5,641 bases of DNA from JAVBKA01 sp031546715 (GCA_031546715.1 JAVBKA010000174.1:1-5641), one strand, 5' to 3'. Positions 1 to 5,460 are shown, counted from the stretch's first letter. Notes: generated from the sequence alone by a model not told the origin. Made by a program: numbers and translations.

Positions 1-740
1 ATGCTATAACAGCTGGTTACGAAATAACTAAACCAGGTGACAGCGAAGCAAAACCTGATCCAGAAGTCACTACTGATCCTGTAGCAGTTGACCCAGAAAC
101 AACACCTGCACCAACTGATCCAAGTGTACCAACTGATCCAAGTGTACCAACTGATTCGGGCAAAACACCTGTTCCAGAAAAACCAGCACCAACAGAACCA
201 GGTAAGACACCAGATCCGAAAGCGCCAACGACACAACCTGCTGATAAGCCAGCAACGGAAAAGCCTACAACAAATCCTGCACCGAAACCAAGTGAAATCA
301 CATGGATGCCGCATTATGCAACACGTATAATCAAGGCTGCCTACGATGAACCGATCTATACAACAGAACCTGTCTATGAAACGCAACCTGTCTATACAGA
401 TCAGCCCGTCTACACAGAACAACCGATCTATGAGATCCACAAGATCGAAAACGGGACAGGTCTTGACCTCACCGTAGAGTTTGCGAAGTATAAAGCAAAC
501 GGCGGACCATACGCTTGGCCAGACTGGCAGGACGTGTTTAATCACAACAGTTTTCATACTGCGCAAGTCCAAGTCGGAACGAAAAAAGTTCAAACTGGAA
601 CCCAAAAAGTCCAAACAGGAACAAAGCAGGTCCAAGTCGGAACCAAACAGGTACAATCTGGAACAAAGCACCATGATGCAGTAACTGAGCAATACATTGA
701 CTATTACTACAACAAGGACAATCCAAGTCAGCACAAATAA
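1..740 (+). CDS. C-terminal part of a secreted, repeat-rich surface protein (5' partial)
   Basis: The frame is open from the window edge (first full codon at 3) to TAA at 738-740, giving 245 residues; the start lies upstream. Three blocks are visible. Residues about 10-100 are a Pro/Thr/Lys/Asp-rich linker of the wall-spanning type, including PTDPSV twice in tandem. Residues about 101-145 begin MPHYATRIIKAAYDEP and then carry five six-residue units of the type EPIYTT/QPVYTD. Residues 189-223 are five seven-residue units of the type VQVGTKK, followed by HHDAVTEQ. From memory, AAYDEPVY and VGT..HHDAVT blocks occur in Bacillota extracellular proteins where a C-x2-C pair sits between them; here that place reads IENGTG, without cysteine. 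There is no LPXTG motif and no C-terminal membrane helix, so it is probably secreted or held by an upstream domain. A cell-surface role is inferred; the ligand is unknown. Confidence 0.75.
   Translation, partial: AITAGYEITKPGDSEAKPDPEVTTDPVAVDPETTPAPTDPSVPTDPSVPTDSGKTPVPEKPAPTEPGKTPDPKAPTTQPADKPATEKPTTNPAPKPSEITWMPHYATRIIKAAYDEPIYTTEPVYETQPVYTDQPVYTEQPIYEIHKIENGTGLDLTVEFAKYKANGGPYAWPDWQDVFNHNSFHTAQVQVGTKKVQTGTQKVQTGTKQVQVGTKQVQSGTKHHDAVTEQYIDYYYNKDNPSQHK
111..155 (+). repeat. 18-bp tandem repeat (2.5 copies) encoding PTDPSV
   Basis: Two identical 18-bp units (111-128 and 129-146), plus the first 9 bp of a third (147-155), encode PTDPSV-PTDPSV-PTD in the Pro/Thr linker. Exact identity at the DNA level suggests a recent duplication and possible slippage-driven length variation. 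Confidence 0.9.
348..437 (+). repeat. Five 18-bp units encoding (E/Q)P(I/V)Yxx
   Basis: In-frame units at 348-365, 366-383, 384-401, 402-419 and 420-437 encode EPIYTT, EPVYET, QPVYTD, QPVYTE and QPIYEI. The protein pattern is kept while codons differ, so the array is older than the 111-155 repeat and is probably held by selection on the protein. Confidence 0.9.
567..671 (+). repeat. Five 21-bp units encoding VQ(V/T/S)GT(K/Q)x
   Basis: In-frame units at 567-587, 588-608, 609-629, 630-650 and 651-671 encode VQVGTKK, VQTGTQK, VQTGTKQ, VQVGTKQ and VQSGTKH. Synonymous codons vary between units (gga aca, gga acg, gga acc). Alternating beta-prone residues and basic residues suggest a repetitive beta-rich extracellular segment; this is inference. 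Confidence 0.9.
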
Positions 741-744
741 AACT

Positions 745-783
745 AAATGAATCCATAGAGAAATCTACGGGTTCATTTTTTTT
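745..783 (+). terminator. Rho-independent terminator of the surface protein gene
   Basis: Arms 745-754 and 769-778 pair over 10 bp (one T-G wobble). After an A/C mismatch, 756-759 pairs with 764-767 around a GAAA tetraloop (760-763). A run of eight T (776-783) follows. It starts 5 nt after the stop codon. Confidence 0.93.
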
Positions 784-1352
784 AAGAAGATCATCACTTT
801 CACATCGTACCCCGCGGCTACCGAGTAATGAGAAAATAATGAAATAAGGAGTGGATCATGATTCGAGTACTTCAACTTGTGATTTGAACTATCTAAACAA
901 CACCGGTATATGATTTCTAGTCATATTTCCACCCTCATAAAAAAAACCACCAACCCACTATTGGAAAGAAATATAGCCATGACATGGCATTAAAACGGGC
1001 GCAGTGAAAACAAATCATCATTTCACAACAAAATTCGAATAGTTTGACCATTTCTGGTTTCATAGTGACCAGAAAACGGGCATAAAACTGGCGAGTTATC
1101 ACTCCGAACACAAGCAACGCCCAAAAACTGAAACAATAAAGTCCAGTTAAACGACAAGTTCAGAGATTTCGAGTAATAATTAAAAAAGAAACCACACATG
1201 AGTGTTTCGGAAAATACATTAGACGTGCTTAAGAGAAGAACCAAATCTTACGCTAAAAGATGTCACGCAATCTATGGAAATGTCAGGCTCGTAACACACT
1301 TCGACTTACATCGAATGCATCACCAAAATCACCACGCTACATAACAAATTAC
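784..1352. other. Gene-poor stretch; no convincing gene
   Basis: About 570 bases with no frame that looks coding on either strand. Open frames here are short, start at poor sites and have atypical composition. Visible elements are a 9-codon reading frame with a good ribosome binding site (858-887, see findings), a dyad gccatg-a-catggc (976-988), an 8-bp inverted repeat tttctggt/accagaaa (1051-1058 and 1068-1075, 9-nt loop), and a direct repeat aaaacgggc (992-1000 and 1073-1081). It may be decayed coding DNA or the flank of the structured region to its right. Confidence 0.5.
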
Positions 1353-1381
1353 GCATAAATGTAATAATTTAACATTTATGC
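1353..1381. repeat. Perfect 10-bp inverted repeat, 9-nt loop
   Basis: gcataaatgt (1353-1362) is the exact reverse complement of acatttatgc (1372-1381). The loop is AT-only. It opens the hairpin-dense region and, lacking a T-tract, does not look like a terminator. An easily melted dyad like this suits a protein-binding or origin site. Confidence 0.75.
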
Positions 1382-1408
1382 ACACATGGGTTTTCACCCT
1401 CTCAATTT

Positions 1409-1511
1409 TTGCGTACTAGACACACGATGACCAGGGCGTTTGAGGGTCGTGCTACGCACATTGCGTACCAGTACGCATAAAAATCGCTCCTCTAACAAAA
1501 AAATTGCGTAC
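1409..1511. repeat. Iteron-like TTGCGTAC copies with one inverted copy
   Basis: TTGCGTAC occurs at 1409-1416, 1461-1468 and 1504-1511. An inverted copy GTACGCAT is at 1471-1478, and a shorter TACGCA at 1453-1458. The 1461/1471 pair forms a dyad tgcgtac-ca-gtacgca (1462-1477). Spacing is irregular (52 and 43 bp), unlike classic phased iterons, but the octamer is not expected three times by chance in 100 bp of this composition. Candidate binding site of a replication or transfer protein. Confidence 0.5.
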
Positions 1512-1723
1512 TCGCGTTGCGCTCCGCAAACCACTGCGCTGCGGGGCTTACGCTCCTCACTTGTGAAGGATTTACCGGCAGTTTCTTAACGCTTCGCTAA
1601 AACATGCCGAATATCAAAAAGGGCATAAGACGTCACAACCCAGCGGTGCGATAACACTCACCTTCTGGGGTCGGCATAGCCGACGTGACTGTCCGCTAAA
1701 GCGGCCACCTCGCCAACGCGAGG
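1449..1723. other. GC-rich, hairpin-dense non-coding region (candidate oriT, origin or structured RNA)
   Basis: Consecutive short stem-loops are visible. They are gtgc/gcac (1449-1459), tgcgtac/gtacgca (1462-1477), ttgcg-ctc-cgcaa (1517-1529), cggcagttt/aaac-a-tgccg with an inner stem (1576-1609), cccag/ctggg with inner ggtg/cacc (1639-1669), gtcggc-ata-gccgac (1670-1684), ccgc-taaa-gcgg (1693-1704) and cctcgc-caac-gcgagg (1708-1723). By hand count, rows 1501-1560 and 1681-1740 are about 62% and 60% G+C, against about 27% at 1801-1860. No plausible protein frame crosses it. I found no match to the nick-site sequences I know for MOBQ, MOBV or RP4-type oriT, so the function is open. Confidence 0.5.
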
Positions 1724-2030
1724 GTCTTACAGTGATTCGTTTCGTTCCTTACTCTGCGAGTTGCCCGTAAATGAGTTCTACGTTTGTTACAGCTATTCCT
1801 CAAGCGAAAAAATAGTGACAGTATTTTTAAAAATGTGTCTGAAAACTAAGGAAAAATCATAACAGCAAACATAGCATTTCATGCTTCGAGTTCGAGCGAA
1901 AATAATCCTTTAAGTAACAACAAAAGGGTTAAGATAATGGTAGTACAAATGAAATTCGATCTAATTGTTGAAGGAAATATCCTTATGTATTACCAAACCT
2001 AGAACTTTCACCATCAAAAATAAATTCAGA
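1724..2030. other. AT-rich spacer upstream of the Api92-like gene
   Basis: Composition falls back to strongly AT-rich. There is a weak possible promoter TTGTTG (1965-1970), 17 bp, TATTAC (1988-1993), with a small dyad aagga-aata-tcctt (1971-1984) between its boxes. A 21-codon frame (1937-2002) is listed separately. Nothing else is supported. Confidence 0.35.
1937..2002 (+). CDS. Possible 21-aa leader peptide or gene remnant
   Basis: ATG at 1937 follows AAAGGG (1923-1928) at a normal distance. It encodes MVVQMKFDLIVEGNILMYYQT and ends at TAG (2000-2002), 42 nt before the proposed start of the Api92-like gene. I do not recognise the peptide. It could be a leader peptide, the broken head of a lost gene, or chance. 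The proposed promoter boxes for the next gene fall inside it, which argues against both being real. Confidence 0.2.
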   Translation: MVVQMKFDLIVEGNILMYYQT

Positions 2031-2035
2031 AAGGG
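2031..2035 (+). promoter_or_regulatory. Ribosome binding site supporting the ATT start
   Basis: AAGGG lies 9 nt upstream of ATT at 2045, a normal spacing. The competing GTG at 2084 has GGA directly abutting it with no spacer and no other purine run nearby, so this site decides in favour of the upstream start. Confidence 0.55.
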
Positions 2036-2044
2036 TGAACAAAA

Positions 2045-2734
2045 ATTTCAGATATCTGTACAAATTATTTAACTGTTACTGGAGTGGCAACACTGACCTC
2101 ATTTGATAAGCAATTCAAGAAAGATCATATCAGATATGAGAGACCGTCAAAAAGCACTATCATACCCAAAGAAAGCAAAGGGTACTCATTTCAGAACTTT
2201 CTTCCGATAAGCGAAGAAGTTTATCTTGAAAAAGGTTATAATACAGAATTTGATGCTTGGGGTTCAACTGATCTTTGGGTTTATCTAAAGTCATACATCA
2301 ACGGTTTCGATGGTGGTATAACACGCACGCATATCGTGGAAATGGACTATTCTGAGTCATATATGGGGTTATACAAAAAAGCGGAACAAGATGCAATCTG
2401 TCCGAGAAATCACGCTATCCTATACGATTTCACGACCATATGGAGCAATCCATACGAAGTTGTAATAGAAATGTCAAAGCAATATCCTATGTTGACATTT
2501 CATCTTAAATTTAGCATTGAGTTATACTTTGCAGGAGACGCATCATTCAAAGCTGGAGAAATTATCAGTGCTGAATTTTGTGATGTCAAAAAAGATGGGG
2601 ACTTACCTTTCAGAGAATTCATGTTGAGTCACGGACTGAAAGAATACACACCCTGCACTAGTTGCGGTCTTCTCATCACAGATTTGGAAAAAGAAAGGGC
2701 CGGATGCCCTGGTTGCAGGCAAAAGAAAATGTGA
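2045..2734 (+). CDS. Api92-like (ferredoxin-like fold) protein with C-terminal zinc ribbon, ATT start
   Basis: From ATT at 2045 the product has 229 residues and begins (M)SDICTNYLTVTG. This resembles the M-x-N-x-C-x-N-x-L-x-V-x-G start of Api92-like proteins, a phage-derived family found in mobile elements of many bacteria. Residues about 126-170 add a second resemblance: F-T-x-I-W-S, then VIEMSKQYPMLTF and YFAG, like the family's TAWSPP...LS..FP.L.F....FAG block. The usual NWGTKWD motif is not seen, so this is a divergent member. The C-terminus has a zinc ribbon, C204-x2-C207-x13-C221-x2-C224. A start at GTG 2084 gives 216 residues but loses the family-like N-terminus. No membrane segment or signal peptide is visible, so it should be cytosolic. 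The family's function is unknown to me. It stands alone and is convergent with the ATPase gene. Confidence 0.6.
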   Translation: MSDICTNYLTVTGVATLTSFDKQFKKDHIRYERPSKSTIIPKESKGYSFQNFLPISEEVYLEKGYNTEFDAWGSTDLWVYLKSYINGFDGGITRTHIVEMDYSESYMGLYKKAEQDAICPRNHAILYDFTTIWSNPYEVVIEMSKQYPMLTFHLKFSIELYFAGDASFKAGEIISAEFCDVKKDGDLPFREFMLSHGLKEYTPCTSCGLLITDLEKERAGCPGCRQKKM

Positions 2735-2761
2735 CCTAAAGAAATATAGCAACTGTGAACT

Positions 2762-2793
2762 GTCCTCCAAGTTCGATTGAGAAGTTGGAGGAC
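2762..2793. terminator. Hairpin between convergent genes
   Basis: gtcctccaa (2762-2770) pairs perfectly with ttggaggac (2785-2793). After a G/G mismatch, ttc (2772-2774) pairs with gaa (2781-2783) around a 6-nt loop. Only a weak T-rich tail (ttattt) follows on the + strand and none on the - strand. It sits in the 66-nt gap between the two stop codons and probably ends the + gene, perhaps limiting read-through from both sides. Confidence 0.7.
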
Positions 2794-2800
2794 TTATTTC

Positions 2801-4195
2801 CTACAAATTCATCATAGCTTCAAAATCGACTAGTGTCACATTTTTAAGTTCAGAAGCTCTTTCAACACAACCTTTGGTAAATCCAGTTTTAGCAAATAGA
2901 TAATATTGTGTAGCAGTCTGATGGAACAGTGTACTTTTTTCTACTAGCGTCTCAAGCACTGACGTATAAACTGTTTCGTTGGACCATTTACATTCACAGT
3001 AAATAGATGCATCATTACCAGCAGTACAAATAATATCAATTTCAGCCTCACGCTTTTTTTTCGAATCATTCCCCCACCAGCGACCCAAATCAGTAAAGTT
3101 GCAAGCAGCTTTACCTTGTCTGTTAAGCTCCCATAAATATTGTTTGCAGATTTCCTCAAATACACCACCCATAAAAGTTGAAATCTGTGGTGCGATCTTT
3201 TGATAGGCAATTTCAGTTAACCCGCGATTGATCGAAGCAATGTTATCTGGAACAAAGCGATACCAAAAACGAAACATAGAATCTTCAATCGTGTAGATCG
3301 CTTTTCGTGAATTGCTCGTGCCAAATGGTGTTTCTTTTTTTACTATCCCCAAAGAAATCATTTTATTTAGATAGCTTGTTGCGAGCGCTGTATCAATGTC
3401 CGTCTTTGAACAAATCTCTGACATTCTGGAAGAGCCTGTGGCGATAGCTCTAATAATTGAATTGTATTGCGCAGGGTCGCGGCATTCCTGCTTGATTAAA
3501 TTCGTTGGTTCTTCGAACAAATAAGCATTTGGCTCTAAAAAGTTGGTTTTGATATTATCGTCAACACTTAAATTGTCGTCCATTAATGACATGTAAAGCG
3601 GGATACCTCCAGTAATGCCATAGATCGTTGCTAAATCTATTTTGTTAAAGTTTTTATAATAGTTTCTAACTTCGAAAAACTCGAAAGGTAATATTTTAAA
3701 CTGACAAGTCCGTCTTCCGAAAAGCGGGCTCTCATACCCAAGCACTTGATTTTCCATAAATGACATTGAAGATCCACACAAAATGATAAAGAGATTTGAA
3801 TTCTCTTTATTTTTGTCAATCAATACTTGCAAAACAGATGAAACAGCTTTATAGCTTCCAGCGAGATATGGATATTCATCGATTACAAATACAATTCTGC
3901 GTTTCTCAGCAATTTTAAAAACTGTCTCTAATGCCTCTTGAAAACTTGAAAAACTGCCTGATGTGTCTGCGAAATCTTCAGAAAGAGCGTAAATGCTTTT
4001 ACTAATGCCTTCAAGATTCTCTTTTGCATTGCCCTCGATTCCAGTATAGAAAATTGTCTCCTTATCCTTTATAAACTCATTGATCAAAGTAGTTTTTCCA
4101 ACACGACGGCGACCATACATAATGGCAACCTCGAATTTTCCACTATTGTACCTCTTATTTAAGTTATCGAGTTCCCTAGTTCTTCCTATGAACAT
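2801..4195 (-). CDS. Archaeal-type ATPase with DUF234/PD-(D/E)XK nuclease-like C-terminus
   Basis: The 464-residue product matches the full length usual for ATPase_2 + DUF234 proteins. It opens with FIGRTREL (2-9), the family hallmark before the P-loop. Walker A is GRRRVGKTT (28-36), with K34. Walker B is IVFVIDEY (101-108), with D106 and E107. GSS (141-143) is a sensor-1-like stretch, SPLFGRRT (156-163) carries conserved arginines, and GITGGIPLY (193-201) follows the ATPase core. Residues about 245-310 look like a winged helix (SEICSKTDIDTALATSYLNK). The tail has EIDII (385-389) and YCECKW (399-404), fitting D387...E401-x-K403 of a PD-(D/E)XK fold. The nucleotide-binding call is firm; nuclease activity is predicted from motifs. 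The cellular role is unknown, and mobile-element maintenance or defence are guesses. The start is ATG with AAGGGAG 8 nt upstream. Transcribed alone from its own promoter. Confidence 0.92.
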   Translation of the reverse strand: MFIGRTRELDNLNKRYNSGKFEVAIMYGRRRVGKTTLINEFIKDKETIFYTGIEGNAKENLEGISKSIYALSEDFADTSGSFSSFQEALETVFKIAEKRRIVFVIDEYPYLAGSYKAVSSVLQVLIDKNKENSNLFIILCGSSMSFMENQVLGYESPLFGRRTCQFKILPFEFFEVRNYYKNFNKIDLATIYGITGGIPLYMSLMDDNLSVDDNIKTNFLEPNAYLFEEPTNLIKQECRDPAQYNSIIRAIATGSSRMSEICSKTDIDTALATSYLNKMISLGIVKKETPFGTSNSRKAIYTIEDSMFRFWYRFVPDNIASINRGLTEIAYQKIAPQISTFMGGVFEEICKQYLWELNRQGKAACNFTDLGRWWGNDSKKKREAEIDIICTAGNDASIYCECKWSNETVYTSVLETLVEKSTLFHQTATQYYLFAKTGFTKGCVERASELKNVTLVDFEAMMNL

Positions 4196-4203
4196 TAAAA
4201 CAA

Positions 4204-4210
4204 CTCCCTT
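4204..4210 (-). promoter_or_regulatory. Ribosome binding site of the ATPase gene
   Basis: On the minus strand this reads AAGGGAG, 8 nt before the ATG at 4195-4193. It fixes the start codon. Confidence 0.85.
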
Positions 4211-4220
4211 TAGTTAACTG

Positions 4221-4250
4221 TAGTTTAGTCAATTATACTTTACTAAACTA
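4221..4250. repeat. Perfect 9-bp inverted repeat flanking the ATPase -10 box (likely operator)
   Basis: tagtttagt (4221-4229) is the exact reverse complement of actaaacta (4242-4250), with a 12-bp gap. The gap holds the -10 box (4232-4237). One half-site lies in the promoter spacer and the other at the expected transcription start. A protein bound here would block RNA polymerase. Autoregulation by the ATPase's own winged helix is possible but unproven. Confidence 0.7.
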
Positions 4251-4260
4251 TTCTTTTCAA
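4232..4260 (-). promoter_or_regulatory. Sigma-A-type promoter of the ATPase gene
   Basis: On the minus strand TTGAAA (4260-4255) and TATAAT (4237-4232) are separated by exactly 17 bp (5/6 and 6/6 consensus matches). Transcription should start near 4225, giving a leader of about 30 nt before the ATG. Confidence 0.85.
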
Positions 4261-4373
4261 GTTTGTTGCACTGATAATTACTACACATGTTTCTCCAGAA
4301 CAACTTTTCCTTATGAACCTTTGTTAGTAGTCATTCAAAAACCATTGCAGAGTACTTTTTCTGTTAAAACATC

Positions 4374-4431
4374 ACAGCTTCATAGCTGTCGAGCGCAAAT
4401 ACGGATTGAGAACTCAGGAATGGCAGAGTTC
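4374..4431. repeat. Two short inverted repeats upstream of the RadC-like gene
   Basis: acagct-tcat-agctgt (4374-4389) and gaactc/gagttc (4410-4415 and 4426-4431, 10-nt loop) lie in the 267-bp divergent intergenic region before the gene start at 4463. No good -35/-10 pair was found for the + direction. They may be regulatory sites or chance. Confidence 0.35.
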
Positions 4432-4450
4432 CACGACTATCATGAGATTT

Positions 4451-4455
4451 GAGGT
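4451..4455 (+). promoter_or_regulatory. Ribosome binding site of the RadC-like gene
   Basis: GAGGT lies 7 nt before ATG 4463. The upstream in-frame TTG (4406) and ATG (4442) have no comparable site, so translation most likely begins at 4463. Confidence 0.75.
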
Positions 4456-4462
4456 AATCGTT

Positions 4463-4936
4463 ATGGCTAGGAAGAAGAAAATTGACGAATTTTTATTTGA
4501 AAAGGTGTATGAGGTCTTAAGTATCAAGCAAGTTGTTACAGTTCGAGAAGATATAACGAACCCTTTTTTATGTACGCCCTCTGCTGTCGCAAAGCTTGTT
4601 CAAAACGAAATTGCAGACGATGACAGAGAAATTTTTCTAGTAATTGCTTTGAATTCAAAGAATAAAGTTATTGCTATTCATAGATGTCATATTGGAAGTA
4701 TTAATAGATCGATTGTGCATCCAAGGGAGGTTTACAAAGCAGCTATCTTGAATAATGCTGCAAGTATTGTTATTGGACATCAGCACCCCTCTGGAAATAC
4801 AGACCCATCAACAGAAGATATTGAAGTAACGAAAAGACTTAAAGAAGCTGGGAAAATCATTGGGATTGAAGTTTTAGATCATCTGATTGTTTCTCCTACC
4901 GAATATACATCTTTGCGGGAAGCAGGATATATGTAG
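4463..4936 (+). CDS. RadC-family JAB/MPN domain protein (short, mobile-element type)
   Basis: The 157-residue protein starts MARKKKIDEFLF. The RadC-like JAB domain spans residues about 35-157. The metal-site pattern is complete: E56 in REIFLV, H106 and H108 in GHQHPSG, S116 and D119, fitting E...H-x-H-x7-S-x2-D. Other family marks are SIVHPREVYKAA (83-94) and LDHLIVSP (138-145). Chromosomal RadC is about 220-230 residues with an N-terminal helix-hairpin-helix region; this protein lacks it, like the stand-alone copies common on plasmids, integrative elements and prophages. The domain fold is metalloprotease-like, but RadC proteins have no settled biochemical activity, and a repair role for the family is doubtful. 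It is divergent from the ATPase gene and 350 bp upstream of the small gene, so it is probably monocistronic. Confidence 0.92.
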   Translation: MARKKKIDEFLFEKVYEVLSIKQVVTVREDITNPFLCTPSAVAKLVQNEIADDDREIFLVIALNSKNKVIAIHRCHIGSINRSIVHPREVYKAAILNNAASIVIGHQHPSGNTDPSTEDIEVTKRLKEAGKIIGIEVLDHLIVSPTEYTSLREAGYM

Positions 4937-5286
4937 ATGACTACATTAGGTGATAGGAATTTATGGTTCGATTTCTGTGTAAATGTGACGAAATTATGAC
5001 ACTTTTAAATTTTGTTTTGAATTCAAAAATGAATCTCCTCATATATGAGAAGATTGCTCAAAAACCACTATTTACAGAGGTTTGAAAGACTTTCTAGACA
5101 GTGATAAGCTTTTATCAACGAATTAATTTGCTCCATAAATATGACTGATTGATACTTTTTTTCGTGAAATTCGCGAGTGATTTTGAAGTTTTAGTTATTC
5201 AGTTTGAATTTGAGAGCGTTTTACCGTTCTCCATCATAATGGACAATCCTAAGGGCATAAACTTATTCGGAAGGGGGTAAGAAATC
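4937..5286. other. Intergenic region with two adjacent palindromes
   Basis: No gene is seen in these 350 bases. Two DNA palindromes lie close together: ttttgaattcaaaa (5015-5028, perfect 14 bp) and an imperfect 24-nt palindrome (5032-5055) with a perfect 12-bp core ctcatatatgag (5038-5049). A weaker stem, gagagcg/cgttctc with one bulge, is at about 5212-5231. The palindromes lack a T-tract on the + strand, so a terminator for the RadC-like gene is not evident. Confidence 0.55.
5271..5278 (+). promoter_or_regulatory. Very strong ribosome binding site of the 57-aa gene
   Basis: AAGGGGGT lies 8 nt before the GTG at 5287. This near-ideal Shine-Dalgarno sequence is the main support for translating the small frame. 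Confidence 0.8.
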
Positions 5287-5460
5287 GTGAATGTAATCAT
5301 GCACTTTCCAAAATCAGAGAGCTGTATTAAAGACCTGAGTGATAAAATAGCAACAGTTCATGCAGAAGCTGTTGCAACGCATTTAGGGCGATTATCTTGC
5401 CCCAAAGACCAGAAATTGAAACTTGTAGAGGAAGCAATACAACAACTTAAAGCAATTTGA
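5287..5460 (+). CDS. Small 57-aa protein of unknown function
   Basis: The frame GTG 5287 to TGA 5458-5460 encodes 57 residues beginning MNVIMHFPKSESCIKDL and ending EEAIQQLKAI. It is supported by the strong ribosome binding site at 5271-5278 and by a perfect hairpin terminator 60 nt after the stop. The sequence looks like two amphipathic helices (about 15-35 and 40-56) joined by LSCPKDQK. It has cysteines at 13 and 38, and no signal peptide or membrane segment. From memory, small proteins with a VHAEAV...L.CP..QKL.L pattern occur in mobile elements of gut Bacillota. I cannot verify this and know no function for them. It was not in reach of a 60-residue length cut-off, so automated calling may miss it. 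Confidence 0.75.
   Translation: MNVIMHFPKSESCIKDLSDKIATVHAEAVATHLGRLSCPKDQKLKLVEEAIQQLKAI

Noticed and set aside
17..301. 94-codon minus-strand open frame opposite the Pro/Thr linker
   Set aside because: It is the antisense of a low-complexity repeat and gives only a Gly/Ser/Val-rich string; the + frame continues into a coherent protein with a terminator.
538..756. 72-codon minus-strand frame
   Set aside because: It is a shadow of the VQxGTxx repeats and overlaps the terminator; no ribosome binding site was found.
935..1244. Two overlapping minus-strand frames of 60 and 73 codons
   Set aside because: They are hydrophobic, Cys/Phe-rich strings without recognisable motifs or good ribosome binding sites, and they overlap each other; they are best explained by stop-poor chance frames.
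1388..1410. Possible intrinsic terminator gggt-tttc-accc followed by T-run
   Set aside because: The stem is only 4 bp and is separated from the T-run by several bases; too weak, and no gene precedes it.
1409..1430. Resemblance of the ctagacacac stretch to a MOBV-type (pMV158/pUB110) nick region
   Set aside because: On the reverse strand it reads gtgtgtctag; the TAGTGTG-TTA order and the flanking dyad of the known site are missing.
2035..2106. 23-codon GTG-started frame overlapping the start of the Api92-like gene
   Set aside because: No spaced ribosome binding site and no recognisable sequence; the AAGGG fits ATT 2045 better, being directly adjacent to this GTG.
2944..3210. 88-codon minus-strand frame inside the ATPase gene
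   Set aside because: It lies wholly within the 464-residue ATPase frame on the same strand; it is an out-of-frame shadow.
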